Shown here piece by piece: positions 1-8,268 of a DNA stretch of 64,000 bases. Position numbers and translations under genes: made by a program. The notes under the pieces are model-generated. The model was not told where the DNA came from. It ran no database searches and worked only from the letters and a program-made list of their open reading frames with translations. Position 1 is the first letter of the stretch. Each line of letters begins with the position of its first letter. The DNA is from JAWVZS01 sp964507825 (lineage in GTDB: Archaea; Thermoproteota; Nitrososphaeria; Nitrososphaerales; Nitrosopumilaceae), in NCBI GenBank assembly GCA_964507825.1, contig CAZDQM010000066.1, forward strand, positions 13,161 through 77,160, read 5' to 3'.

Positions 1-43
1 CACGATTCAATCGTTCCCCGCCGTCCGGGGCGCCGCGTTATGA

Positions 44-51
44 TTTTTATA
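44..51 (+). promoter_or_regulatory. TATA box of the DUF1059 gene
   Basis: An AT-only TTTTTATAT-like stretch is centred about 27 bases before the ATG at 74. That is the spacing expected between an archaeal TATA box and a transcription start that coincides with the start codon, so a leaderless mRNA is inferred. Confidence 0.5.
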
Positions 52-73
52 TCGACCGAAACGCATCCGGTTT

Positions 74-265
74 ATGGCCACGATTGCGTGCAGGGATTAT
101 GGATTCGATTGTAGTTTCAAGTTAAATGAAGAACTAAGTATTTCATTAATCAGCCAGGTGAGGGATCATTTTGAGGAGGAGCACGGCATTGACTATTCGG
201 CAGACGCGATAATTCAGATGATAGTCAACAGGGGACACTCCCTAGAATCCATCAAAAAGGCATGA
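74..265 (+). CDS. DUF1059 family small protein
   Basis: A 63-residue protein of the DUF1059 type. The family hallmark is an N-terminal Cys followed by a G-F-D-C motif (Cys6 and Cys13 here), then a helix with the H-x-x-x-x-H-G-I pattern (DHFEEEHGI, about residues 31-39). The family is often described as small putative metal-binding proteins, but no reaction is established. The ATG at 74 has a TATA-like box about 27 bases upstream, supporting this start. The stop codon at 263-265 directly abuts the stop of the oppositely oriented gene at 266, so the two are tail to tail with no spacer. Confidence 0.8.
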   Translation: MATIACRDYGFDCSFKLNEELSISLISQVRDHFEEEHGIDYSADAIIQMIVNRGHSLESIKKA

Positions 266-652
266 TTACGTCGAAAAGACGGTCTGCTTGATCTGATCAA
301 GCAGGTACAATATCACGTTTAGCTGCTCATTTACGATCTGCCGCAGCTTGATAATTTCCTGCTTTAGCACGTCGTTTTCACTTTCTAGTTCGATGTTCCT
401 AGACACAAGGTCGTCGTTCTCCTGCGTCAGGCGCTGGATCTTTTCTGCATCAGACTCTTCTGGGAACGGATCCTGGATCGGCTCAGGTGTAGGTACCGGT
501 ATTGGCTTGGGCTCGGGTCTAGGTTGCGGAATGGCCGGGGGACCCGGTTCTGCATGCCGGTCATCGGGCGCCCCTTCGGCACAGGCCATACCAAGGGACA
601 AAATGATCACTAGTGGCACAAGTGAGAGGCGCCCCAAAGCCATGAATTCCAT
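266..652 (-). CDS. Secreted Pro-rich coiled-coil protein
   Basis: A protein of 128 residues that I do not recognise by family. Residues 1-27 form a signal peptide: a hydrophobic core LVPLVIILSLGMACA followed by small residues, so secretion or membrane attachment is likely. The Cys in GMACAEG could be a lipobox-like site. Residues 30-65 are rich in Pro and Glu. Residues 68-125 have a heptad pattern typical of a parallel coiled coil (QRLTQENDDLVSRNIELESE and onward). Start could be the Met at 652 or at 643. It lies 33 bases downstream of the CxxC protein gene on the same strand and may be the last gene of the hsp20-cdc48 transcript. Confidence 0.65.
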   Translation of the reverse strand: MEFMALGRLSLVPLVIILSLGMACAEGAPDDRHAEPGPPAIPQPRPEPKPIPVPTPEPIQDPFPEESDAEKIQRLTQENDDLVSRNIELESENDVLKQEIIKLRQIVNEQLNVILYLLDQIKQTVFST

Positions 653-685
653 GCCGCCCCGGTCATCTTAAGACTTGTGATAAAG

Positions 686-901
686 TCATTTGATAAAGTC
701 GTACTCTTGACTTTGTTGTTTCGGCACGTCTATTGCGACCCCGCGTACGACCTCGGCGTGATTATATGTCAGATGGCGAAGGAATTTCGCGGATTTGCTC
801 GTACGGATGGACTCGTCTGCAAGTGCTATCGCTAGGCTGCCCAGCTCCTGCATCATGGCCCCGCACTCGACACATGGTTCAAAATCTATGTAAAGCTTCA
901 T
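686..901 (-). CDS. Small CxxC protein downstream of CDC48
   Basis: A 71-residue protein of unknown function. Residues 10-13 are C-V-E-C, a possible metal or thiol site. The middle is a helix (MMQELGSLAIALADESIR) and the C-terminus is basic then polar. It starts only 8 bases after the CDC48 stop codon (910), so it is very probably co-transcribed and perhaps translationally coupled with hsp20 and cdc48. That context hints at protein quality control, but nothing in the sequence itself proves this. Confidence 0.6.
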   Translation of the reverse strand: MKLYIDFEPCVECGAMMQELGSLAIALADESIRTSKSAKFLRHLTYNHAEVVRGVAIDVPKQQSQEYDFIK

Positions 902-909
902 GTTGTATC

Positions 910-3066
910 CTAGCCCTGTTTTGGTACTGGAACCAGAGCCTCCTCCTTTCCGGCAGAGGGGGAGACTAGCCGTATGGCATCGACTAGATCCTCTTGCGTG
1001 ATCCTGATCTCTTGCACGTCTCCAGACCCGCCGCCAATATGCCTTCTCAAGGATGTCAGTGCGGCTCTGTTTGCGGCGGATTCGATCTCGGCGCCGCTCA
1101 ATCCGTCAGAGATCCCAGCTAGTTCGGCGGGATCAACGTCCGAAGATAGCGGCTTGTTTCTTGTATGGATTCGAAATATCTGTTCCCTGCCTTGCTTGTC
1201 CGGCCTTGGAACCTCGATGATTCTGTCAAACCTCCCCGGCCTAAGCAGCGCAGGATCCATGATGTCCAGCCGGTTGGTGGCGCCAATTATCATCACGCCA
1301 TGCAGTTCTTCTAATCCGTCAATCTCAGTCAGTACCTGAGATACCACGTTTTCCGTTACGTGCGAGCCCGCGCCTGCACCGGCGCGCTTGGGAACAAGCG
1401 CGTCGATTTCATCAAAGAATATTATGCAGGGGGCGGCTTGCCTTGCCTTTCTAAAGATCTCCCTGACTCCCTTTTCGGATTCGCCCACCCATTTTGAAAG
1501 CAGCTGGGGACCCTTGATGCTGATAAAGTTCGAATCGGTCATTTTTGCAACCGCTTTTGCAATCAGCGTCTTTCCCGTTCCAGGTGGGCCGTGCAACAGT
1601 ATTCCCTTTGGCGCCCTGATGCCTGCATGCTCGAATGCCTCCTTGTGCTTCATGGGCCACTCGATGGATTCCTCGAGTTCCGACTTTAGTTCCGGGAGCC
1701 CCCCGACATCGTCCCATGTAACGTTGGGAACCTGTACGAGAACCTCCCGCAGTGCGGACGGTCTGACCTCCTTTAATGCGTCCCCAAAGTCTCCTACTGT
1801 AATCCGGATTTTCTGCAGGATTTCCGGGGAAATCCTTTCCGAATCAAGGTCGATTTCGGGCAGGATTCGCCGCAAGGATCTCATCGCGGCCTCCTTTGAA
1901 AGAACTTCAAGATCAGCTCCCGTAAATCCGTGCGTTATTGCAGAGATTTTATCTAGGTCGACGTCTTCCTCCATCGGCATCCCCCTAGTATGAATTTCAA
2001 GGATGTCGCTTCTGCCACGCGCGTCAGGAATGCCGATCTCAATCTCCCTGTCGAATCTTCCCGGGCGCCTCAATGCCGGATCTATCGAGTCAGGCCGGTT
2101 TGTAGCTGCAATGACGACTACCTCGCCTCGTGATTTCATCCCGTCCATCAGGGTCAGCAGCTGTGAAACAATCCGCCTCTCCACCTCGCCGGACACCTCG
2201 TCCCTCTTTGGGGCAATCGAGTCAATCTCGTCAACAAATATTATACTCGGCGCGTTTTCCTCCGCCTTTCTGAAGATCTCCCTGATCTGTTCCTCGCTTT
2301 CACCATAATATTTGCGCATTATTTCAGGGCCGCTCAAGGAGGTAAAGTGGGCGTTGGTCTCACCTGCGACTGCCTTGGCTAGTAGCGTCTTTCCCGTTCC
2401 AGGCGGGCCGTATAACAGGACTCCCTTTGGCGCCTCCACGCCTATTTTTTCAAATATCTCAGGGTGTCGCATTGGCAGCTCTACCATTTCACGGATTTTT
2501 TGGACCTCGTTTTTAAGACCACCAAGATCATCGTATGTGACCCGTGGAATGGACGCGTCGGCTATCTTGGTCAGCGGACCCAAGCTGAACTTCGTGGTCG
2601 CCGTGACTATTGAGGGTCCGTGGGGCTTGGTATTGGTTACGACAAACTGGATTTTGCCGCCCATCTGCGTGTTAAGGGAGACGGTATCTCCCGTGGCAAA
2701 TATGTGGTTGAGGTGGTTCTGAATCATGTATTCTTGTAATCCCTCGGCATGAACCTTTTCGGTCGGGGAGAGTGTTATTTGCTCTGCCGGTGCGGCATCT
2801 ACCGTTCTGATTGATATCCTGTCGCCGATTCCCGCGCCGATGTTCATCCTCGTTATGCCATCGATTTTAATGGTGCCGGAGCCATGGTCGGACGTCGGGC
2901 CGGGCCATAGTTTTGCGTGTGATTTCTTGTTGTGTGTAAGCTCGACTATCTGGCCCGTGCTCCAATTGTTTTCCTCGAGAATCCTGGGATCAATTATCGC
3001 CCTTCCTCTGCCAACATGCTGCTGTGCAATCTCTTCAACTTTTAGTTCTATCTTGTCCATCATCAT
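910..3066 (-). CDS. cdc48: CDC48/VAT-type AAA+ ATPase
   Basis: A hexameric unfoldase with the standard layout: an N-terminal double-psi-barrel substrate and cofactor domain (about residues 1-190), then two AAA modules. Both Walker A motifs are intact (GPPGTGKTLLAKAV in D1 and GPPGTGKTLIAKAV in D2). Both Walker B motifs are intact (FVDEID and FFDEID). Arginine-finger regions RRPGRFDRE and RPGRFDR follow each. The family extracts and unfolds proteins, feeding the proteasome. At about 718 residues it is the usual archaeal length. Upstream in-frame starts are TTG 3072 and ATG 3066, 3063 and 3060; an ATG is more likely. It follows hsp20 with a very short gap, forming a chaperone operon. Confidence 0.96.
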   Translation of the reverse strand: MMMDKIELKVEEIAQQHVGRGRAIIDPRILEENNWSTGQIVELTHNKKSHAKLWPGPTSDHGSGTIKIDGITRMNIGAGIGDRISIRTVDAAPAEQITLSPTEKVHAEGLQEYMIQNHLNHIFATGDTVSLNTQMGGKIQFVVTNTKPHGPSIVTATTKFSLGPLTKIADASIPRVTYDDLGGLKNEVQKIREMVELPMRHPEIFEKIGVEAPKGVLLYGPPGTGKTLLAKAVAGETNAHFTSLSGPEIMRKYYGESEEQIREIFRKAEENAPSIIFVDEIDSIAPKRDEVSGEVERRIVSQLLTLMDGMKSRGEVVVIAATNRPDSIDPALRRPGRFDREIEIGIPDARGRSDILEIHTRGMPMEEDVDLDKISAITHGFTGADLEVLSKEAAMRSLRRILPEIDLDSERISPEILQKIRITVGDFGDALKEVRPSALREVLVQVPNVTWDDVGGLPELKSELEESIEWPMKHKEAFEHAGIRAPKGILLHGPPGTGKTLIAKAVAKMTDSNFISIKGPQLLSKWVGESEKGVREIFRKARQAAPCIIFFDEIDALVPKRAGAGAGSHVTENVVSQVLTEIDGLEELHGVMIIGATNRLDIMDPALLRPGRFDRIIEVPRPDKQGREQIFRIHTRNKPLSSDVDPAELAGISDGLSGAEIESAANRAALTSLRRHIGGGSGDVQEIRITQEDLVDAIRLVSPSAGKEEALVPVPKQG

Positions 3067-3083
3067 CACCAAAAAAAGGGAGG

Positions 3084-3578
3084 TTAGTTTACCTCCAGTG
3101 TTTTGCCCGTTGGTTTGGGCTGTATCCTCTTGAAGGAGACCTCCAAGATTCCGTTCTTGTAGATTGCCTTTCCAGAGTCTTTGTCTATGGCATCCTTGAG
3201 TGGGACTGGGACGTGGTATTTTTTCTCGCCGCGCTCAGCTGAAATATCAACTGATTTCCCCTCTACGACCACCTTGATGTCGCTTTTCTCAACGCCGGGC
3301 ATTTCAGCTACTAGTTTGATCACATTGTTTTTCTCATCAACAATGGTATCGACTGGCAGCTCACATCCGTTTGAAGCAGGTAACGATGCCGGCCTGACAT
3401 TACCATACTCGCGTACTACCGGTCTGCCATCAGGGCCAACGGTCATGGTATAACCGTAATAAAGTGGTCCGGAAGCAGGACTCGGATTTCCAAACTCTTC
3501 TAGGATGTTTTCAAGATCGAGCGATCTTGACATTGTTTGGAAGAGTCGGTTGATTTCGTCGTTGTTGAACATTGTCAT
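3084..3578 (-). CDS. hsp20: Small heat shock protein Hsp20
   Basis: A 164-residue alpha-crystallin-type chaperone that would hold unfolding proteins. The crystallin domain is about residues 68-155, with the recognisable A-E-M-P-G-V element followed by DIKVVVEGKSVDISAERG and the C-terminal NGILEVSFKR strand. The first 60 residues are the variable oligomerisation arm. The usual C-terminal I-x-I anchor is not evident; the tail ends KTLEVN. A GGAG sequence sits about 7 bases ahead of the ATG at 3578 and supports this start. The cdc48 gene begins 12-18 bases downstream on the same strand, so folding and unfolding activities are co-expressed. Confidence 0.93.
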   Translation of the reverse strand: MTMFNNDEINRLFQTMSRSLDLENILEEFGNPSPASGPLYYGYTMTVGPDGRPVVREYGNVRPASLPASNGCELPVDTIVDEKNNVIKLVAEMPGVEKSDIKVVVEGKSVDISAERGEKKYHVPVPLKDAIDKDSGKAIYKNGILEVSFKRIQPKPTGKTLEVN

Positions 3579-3681
3579 ATTCTCCTACTTTATGTAATAT
3601 ACATTACATAATATAAATATTATGAATTAATTCCAAATATAATTACATAAGCCTATTATAAATGACAGATTTAATAGATGT
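3579..3681. promoter_or_regulatory. Divergent promoter region
   Basis: A 103-bp AT-rich spacer between hsp20 (minus) and the ACT-like gene (plus). On the plus strand ATTATAAA (about 3655-3662) lies about 23-27 bases before the ATG at 3682, fitting a leaderless start. On the minus strand a TTTATATT-like box near 3612-3622 and a GGAG ribosome site precede hsp20. No clear heat-shock operator dyad was identified. Confidence 0.5.
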
Positions 3682-4350
3682 ATGAGAACGACAGGCCTGT
3701 CAATTCCCGAAGTCGTGCGGGAGATTATTACAAAGAATCGCTCAATCTACGACTGCGTGAGGATGGATGTGATAAACTATACCGCACTGGCCGTAAGGAT
3801 ACAGCCGGAGGTGGAACGCCAGCTTGGAAATAGCGTCAATCTGAATACGGTCGTTGTTGCCATCAAACGTTACGCGGATTCATTTGATCGGACCGGGGAG
3901 ATCGAGGAGGAGTCCATCCTCAAAAATGCTAGGCTGTCACTTACTGATGGAATAGTGGACATCAAGTTTTCAACAAGTGATATGGATGCGGCCGGGGCCG
4001 CCCTGCTAATAGACAAGTTCTCCCAGATAACTCAGGACTATGAATTCTTCAGGCTGACTGACTCGTTTAGGGTATTGGCAGAAGACATGGACGCGGTCAG
4101 AAAGCTCGTGGACGAGTATCCGGGACAGAAAGAGTTGTTCAGTATGGGACTGGCAAGGATTAGAATTCTCATGCCGCCCCACCAAAGCCGCTCGGACGTG
4201 GTCTCATTTGTAGCCGAGGTACTGCACGGTAGCGGCATCGAACTTGTCAATGCGTACTTTAGTCAGGAGGACATAATCATAATTATAAATGAAGGAGATG
4301 CTTCAAGGGCGTATGAGATTCTTCGTGGGGAGATCGCCAGAAGCAGCTAG
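3682..4350 (+). CDS. ACT-domain-like regulatory protein
   Basis: A 222-residue cytoplasmic protein. The N-terminus (about 1-70) looks helical, possibly a small DNA- or ligand-binding helix bundle. The C-terminus (about 165-220) has the beta-alpha-beta rhythm of an ACT domain, as in aspartokinases: SDVVSFVAEVLHGSGIELVN, then IIIIINEGDASRAYEILRG. ACT domains bind amino acids or other small ligands. No kinase or other catalytic domain is attached, so a regulatory role is inferred. I do not know a function for this family. The ATG at 3682 is supported by the TATA spacing. Confidence 0.55.
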   Translation: MRTTGLSIPEVVREIITKNRSIYDCVRMDVINYTALAVRIQPEVERQLGNSVNLNTVVVAIKRYADSFDRTGEIEEESILKNARLSLTDGIVDIKFSTSDMDAAGAALLIDKFSQITQDYEFFRLTDSFRVLAEDMDAVRKLVDEYPGQKELFSMGLARIRILMPPHQSRSDVVSFVAEVLHGSGIELVNAYFSQEDIIIIINEGDASRAYEILRGEIARSS

Positions 4351-4403
4351 GCTGGGCCGGACTTGGCTATACGAACGGACCTGCATTTCACAGTGGTGAC
4401 CAG

Positions 4404-5744
4404 ATGAAGAAGAGGCGGATAGTTGTCCTAGGGGGCGGGTTTGCCGGGGTAGAGTGTACAAGGCAGTTGGAGAGCCATTTCAAGGGCCAAAAGGAGGTTG
4501 AAATCGTTCTGGTCAGTGAGGATAATTTTCTGTTGTTCACCCCCATGCTGCCGCAGGTGGCGTCCGGCATGATTGAGACTAGGAATATAGTGACGCCGAT
4601 TAGAACCATAACCAAGCGGGCGATCTTTTACGAGGGCAGGGTAAAGAACATTGATCCTTACGGGAAGATTGTAGACTTGTGGGGTAGTGGAGACAGGCGG
4701 GGAATTCCAATTCACTATGATCACCTAGTCGTTGCGCTGGGAAGTGAAACGAACTTTTTTGGAATAAGTGACATGGAAAGGAATGCCTACCAGATGAAGA
4801 CCCTCAACGACGCGGTGCTCGTAAGAAATAGGATTATCGACATGCTTGAGCAGGCAGAAAACGAGTCCGATCCCATCTTGAAAAAAAGCCTTCTCACGTT
4901 TGTCGTGGTGGGGGGAGGTTTTGCCGGCGTGGAGACCGCCGGAGAGATAATGGACCTGCTGATGGATACTGCAAAATATTACAGAAATATTTCAGAAAAG
5001 GACATCCAGGTTGTAATCTTAGAGGCGCTGCATGCTATTCTACCCGGATTTTCGAAGGATCTTGCAAGGTTTGCGCAGGATAAGCTTGCCAAGCGTGGTG
5101 TTGAAATCAAGCTGGGAACGATGGTAACGGGTTTTGACGGCAGGGAGATAGTGGTCGGGAGGAAAGGTCCTGCGGGAGAAGATACCAAGGTCGAGGCAAT
5201 CCGGTCAAGAACCGTAATCTGGACTGCGGGGGTGACGCCGGTAAACACAATCAAGCGCTCGCTGTTTAAAACAAAGGGGGGGAAGGTTATCGTGGATGAA
5301 ACCTTGGAGGTCAGGGATTTTCCGGGTGTGTTTGCCATAGGTGACTGTGCATTGTCCATAGATCCCGAGGGTGGAAAGGCGTTTCCCCCCACCGCACAGA
5401 CCGCCGAGGCCCAGGCCAAGGTGGCCGCATACAACCTGCACGCGCTGATTACAGGCGGGAGAAAGAAAAGATTCGAGTACAGATCGAGGGGCCAGATGGC
5501 GATAATTGGAAAAAGAACCGGCATCGCGGCCGTCTGGGGCATGAACATACACGGATTGCTTGCGTGGATATTGTGGAGAAATGTCTACCTTTCAAAGATT
5601 CCGACGTGGAACAAGCGTTTCAGGGTGTTTCTGGACTGGACCGCCGACGCCCTGTTTGACAGGGACATTTCAAGATTAAAGGTTATGGGCCGCGATGTGG
5701 AAAAGGAGTACAGGGTTCTTGATGAGGTGGATGATGTCTGGTAG
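4404..5744 (+). CDS. ndh: Type II NADH dehydrogenase-like flavoprotein
   Basis: A 446-residue FAD- and NAD(P)H-dependent oxidoreductase. An FAD-binding Rossmann motif GGGFAGVE is at residues 10-17. A second dinucleotide-binding motif, GGGFAGVETAGE, is near residue 170. A late FAD motif, VFAIGDCA, is near 312. The order and the roughly 440-residue length match type II NADH:quinone dehydrogenases, which pass electrons from NADH to quinone without pumping protons. The amphipathic C-terminal segment (RNVYLSKIPTWNKRFRVFLDW) fits peripheral membrane attachment. Its substrate could be another reductant; NADH:quinone is the family inference. Its 3' end overlaps the cyclophilin gene on the other strand by 62 bp. 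Confidence 0.85.
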   Translation: MKKRRIVVLGGGFAGVECTRQLESHFKGQKEVEIVLVSEDNFLLFTPMLPQVASGMIETRNIVTPIRTITKRAIFYEGRVKNIDPYGKIVDLWGSGDRRGIPIHYDHLVVALGSETNFFGISDMERNAYQMKTLNDAVLVRNRIIDMLEQAENESDPILKKSLLTFVVVGGGFAGVETAGEIMDLLMDTAKYYRNISEKDIQVVILEALHAILPGFSKDLARFAQDKLAKRGVEIKLGTMVTGFDGREIVVGRKGPAGEDTKVEAIRSRTVIWTAGVTPVNTIKRSLFKTKGGKVIVDETLEVRDFPGVFAIGDCALSIDPEGGKAFPPTAQTAEAQAKVAAYNLHALITGGRKKRFEYRSRGQMAIIGKRTGIAAVWGMNIHGLLAWILWRNVYLSKIPTWNKRFRVFLDWTADALFDRDISRLKVMGRDVEKEYRVLDEVDDVW

Positions 5745-7374
5745 GGTGTCTTTTTGCTATCCTATGAATGATCATTGCAGGTGCCGCTAGGTACATCCCA
5801 ACATTAAGCGCAATAATTCCCATCCCGTATCCAATCATTTCAGATTCCGAGTCAATCTCAACATGATTTAGGACTGCTAGCGTTGCAAGCATTGGGGTGA
5901 TTGCCATCTTTACTATCTCCTTGAAGGCGGGGTTCTGCCTTTCCCAGTCCGCAATTGTCGGTGAGATCGAGTAATAAAGTTGGTTGAATCCCGCCATGAA
6001 TGTAGAGCCGGACTGGGTTCCTAGTACCGTCTCGTCTCGAAGCTCCCGCAAAAGCTGAACTTGTGGTGCCATCTCCGAGCCATATGTTGCAGTTGCAATC
6101 AGGCATCCGTTGTCATCATCCGTGGTTGACGGCGACTGTGTCATGTCGTCCGGTGTAGTATCAACGGAGATAGACTCGGTAGGTGTTGTATCAACGGGCG
6201 TTGTATCGTCCGGTATAGTATCATCCGGTGTTGTATCAGTGGGTGTAGACTCGGTGGGTGTAGGTAATATGGAAAATGTAGACATGATTTGGTCAAACTG
6301 TTCAATATAATTATCAAAGTCGGACGCGGAGGTGGTATAAGACAGTGTGTAAAACTTGCCGTCATTATAAAATGTAAACTCCCTAAACATCACATTGATG
6401 GTGGTTCCCCCGTCCTGGAGTTCTCCACTTGCGCTGATTTCATGGCCTTCCCTTCCATGTATCTCAAGATCATTGCTTGAAGTGATCTCTAGTTGTCCCA
6501 GCTCGATTAGGGGCTGAAGTGATCTTATCCTTTCCTTGATGTAATCGTCGAGGCTTTGACCGATAGATGGGATGATTGTGACAGCAATGGAGGGATTGAT
6601 TGGGGTTCCCTGAATCACGGCAACCACATCAGGAGTCAATGATGAGGTTTTTGGTGGCTCTTGCAGTAGCCATCCCGTCGGAGGCATGAATTCAATTCCC
6701 AGTCTCGTGTTCCGGTACGGCTGATCGTCGTACGAAATGTCAGAACTGCTACGTAATGGTTCGCCCAATTCCAGCACACCTTGCAGTTCGGATTTGGAGA
6801 TGACCTCAGCTTTTAAGATCTCGCCCTTGCCCCATTCTAATGGGGTGTTGCCAGGAGGCGTCGTTTCAAGTGCGGCAATCTTGTCTAGCGTGTCAAAGCT
6901 CTCCTGTGTAATTATCCTGCCAAAGACGGTATACAAGCCGTCCAAGTGAGGGGAATCAGCATGGACGATGAAGAATTGGGATCCTGCGCTGTTAGGGTCG
7001 TTTGATCGTGCCATCGACACGATGCCCCTTACATGCTTGATGTCGTTGAATTCGGCATCAACTGTATGTCCCGGACTTCCCGTCCCCCACTGAGAAATGC
7101 TATCATATGCGCCGGACTTGGTCAGCGGATCGCCGCCCTGAATCATAAAGCCGCTTATCACTCTGTGGAAGATCGTTCCATCATAGAAATTTTCCGAAGA
7201 TAATGTGATAAAGTTGTCCACGTGTTGCGGGGCATCTTCATTAAAGAATTCGATGGCAATGTTGCCCGAGGCAGTGTGAAGAACCACCACAGTGTCATCC
7301 GTTTGGGCAAAGCTGTATGATGAAAAGCCTACCGCAAGCAGAATGAAGATTGCTAGGAAGAACAGGCTTTTCAC
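5683..7374 (-). CDS. Secreted cyclophilin with CFI-box C-terminus
   Basis: A 563-residue multidomain protein. A signal peptide begins at the GTG at 7374 (KSLFFLAIFILLAVGFSSYS...). A cyclophilin peptidyl-prolyl isomerase domain spans about residues 25-195, with FHRVI..FMIQGGD and SQFFIV motifs. A region of about 150 residues (about 220-375) resembles PsbP-like secreted domains. A Thr/Pro/Asp linker (about 377-430) follows. A CFI-box-type C-terminal domain starts with C-L-I-A-T-A-T-Y-G near 432 and has hydrophobic segments near the end. The start is chosen because a TTTTAT box lies about 25 bases before 7374 and the longer reading frame upstream has no signal-peptide logic. The His/Pro-rich tail overlaps the ndh 3' end. 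It probably folds or anchors exported proteins. Confidence 0.8.
   Translation of the reverse strand: MKSLFFLAIFILLAVGFSSYSFAQTDDTVVVLHTASGNIAIEFFNEDAPQHVDNFITLSSENFYDGTIFHRVISGFMIQGGDPLTKSGAYDSISQWGTGSPGHTVDAEFNDIKHVRGIVSMARSNDPNSAGSQFFIVHADSPHLDGLYTVFGRIITQESFDTLDKIAALETTPPGNTPLEWGKGEILKAEVISKSELQGVLELGEPLRSSSDISYDDQPYRNTRLGIEFMPPTGWLLQEPPKTSSLTPDVVAVIQGTPINPSIAVTIIPSIGQSLDDYIKERIRSLQPLIELGQLEITSSNDLEIHGREGHEISASGELQDGGTTINVMFREFTFYNDGKFYTLSYTTSASDFDNYIEQFDQIMSTFSILPTPTESTPTDTTPDDTIPDDTTPVDTTPTESISVDTTPDDMTQSPSTTDDDNGCLIATATYGSEMAPQVQLLRELRDETVLGTQSGSTFMAGFNQLYYSISPTIADWERQNPAFKEIVKMAITPMLATLAVLNHVEIDSESEMIGYGMGIIALNVGMYLAAPAMIIHRIAKRHPTRHHPPHQEPCTPFPHRGP
6139..6262. repeat. Degenerate minisatellite encoding Thr/Pro linker
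   Basis: Imperfect tandem copies of a 15-base theme (GTATCATCCGGTGTT and variants), read on the minus strand as repeats of D-T-T-P-x. This encodes the flexible linker of the cyclophilin protein. Copy number could vary by slippage while keeping frame, because the unit is a multiple of three. Confidence 0.6.
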
Positions 7375-7777
7375 ATATTTTGTATCAACAGCCCAAATAA
7401 AAGCTCTAAGAAGTGGATGGAGTCTGTCGGGAAATAATGTCGCCTCTCCCCCCCCCACAAGAATGCATGTCTGTTTATCCGTCATCCTAGCGGGCTTCTC
7501 CTTCCGGAGACATCCTTGTTTTGAGCGTATGAGAAAACTAGTCGGCAAACCGAGCCGCGTGATATAATATTTCAGAGTCCGGCGCCGTGGTCCGCTAGTA
7601 CGTAATGCAGTGCGCTATACCTACGGCAGGTATAGTCAAGGACGGCCATGATCTCTTTGAACGTATCCCTCCATCATACAGCCGCTGCTAAGAGCCTAGC
7701 GGACATCTAAATGGCGAATTAGGAAACAGTACCAATAAGGACATCAGTTTTTAACAAGCGGTCAACAAGTGACAGGT
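7375..7777. other. 403-bp gene-free spacer with promoter
   Basis: It holds the minus-strand TATA-like box (about 7394-7401) for the cyclophilin gene. It also has a small dyad, ATACCT-ACGGC-AGGTAT, at 7617-7633. At 7624-7662 there are short stretches resembling the 9604-9663 repeat (CGGCAGGTAT and CATGATCT...TTTGAA). No convincing gene or tRNA was seen. Confidence 0.4.
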
Positions 7778-8266
7778 ATGGATTTTGATGAAAAGATTCA
7801 GGCACATGTGGTGTCCGTGTGGCGCGAATCCAAAAAGTTCCTCTCGATAGGGGGAAGAGAGGGCATGCTAATACTAACCAACAGGCGCCTAGCCTTCATC
7901 TACAAGACAGATGCGAAGATGAGATGGTGGCAGGCAATCGTCCCAAGACAGGCCCTGATGTTCTTAAGATCAAATAATGTCATGAATGTGCATGACGGGT
8001 ATGATGAAAGCAGCTTCAAGGAGGACATCGAAAACAAGAAGAATGTGGTGTTATCCTTTGACGACATTTTGGAAATAAGCCACAAGGACGAGGTGTGGGG
8101 AAGCGTCTTGTTCTTGGAATACCAAAAGGATGGAAAGGTTGAGAGGCATCAATACTCCATCGTCCAGGACTGGGTAAAGTATCCCATGAAGGATCCCACG
8201 AAGTTTATGAAGGTGGATTGGGAGCCGTTTGTAAAATACATTAAAGACAGAAAGGCCGTGAGGTAA
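7778..8266 (+). CDS. Conserved hypothetical, PH/GRAM-like fold
   Basis: A protein of 162 residues from the ATG at 7778; a GTG three codons earlier (7769) is the alternative start. The segment GREGMLILTNRRLAFIYKTD near the N-terminus has the strand pattern of bacterial PH/GRAM-like domains, in which G-x-L-x-L-T-N-x-R-L is common. The rest is mixed alpha-beta, rich in Trp and charged residues. No signal peptide or membrane segment is seen, so it is cytoplasmic. The cbiE start codon follows its stop by 2 bases, which makes co-transcription with a cobalamin gene likely. No function is known to me. Confidence 0.6.
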   Translation: MDFDEKIQAHVVSVWRESKKFLSIGGREGMLILTNRRLAFIYKTDAKMRWWQAIVPRQALMFLRSNNVMNVHDGYDESSFKEDIENKKNVVLSFDDILEISHKDEVWGSVLFLEYQKDGKVERHQYSIVQDWVKYPMKDPTKFMKVDWEPFVKYIKDRKAVR

Positions 8267-8268
8267 AT

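Noticed and set aside
1451..1717. ORFs antisense to cdc48, thermosome, PolD and SHMT genes
   Set aside because: These are open frames in the shadow of strongly conserved genes and have no domain or promoter support.
7375..7547. N-terminal extension of the cyclophilin gene up to 7548
   Set aside because: The extra 58 residues have no domain or signal peptide logic, whereas a GTG at 7374 begins a clean signal peptide with a TATA-like box at the right distance.
7616..7662. Third copy of the 60-bp inverted repeat
   Set aside because: Only short blocks (CGGCAGGTAT and CATGATCT...TTTGAA) match; too weak to claim as a copy.
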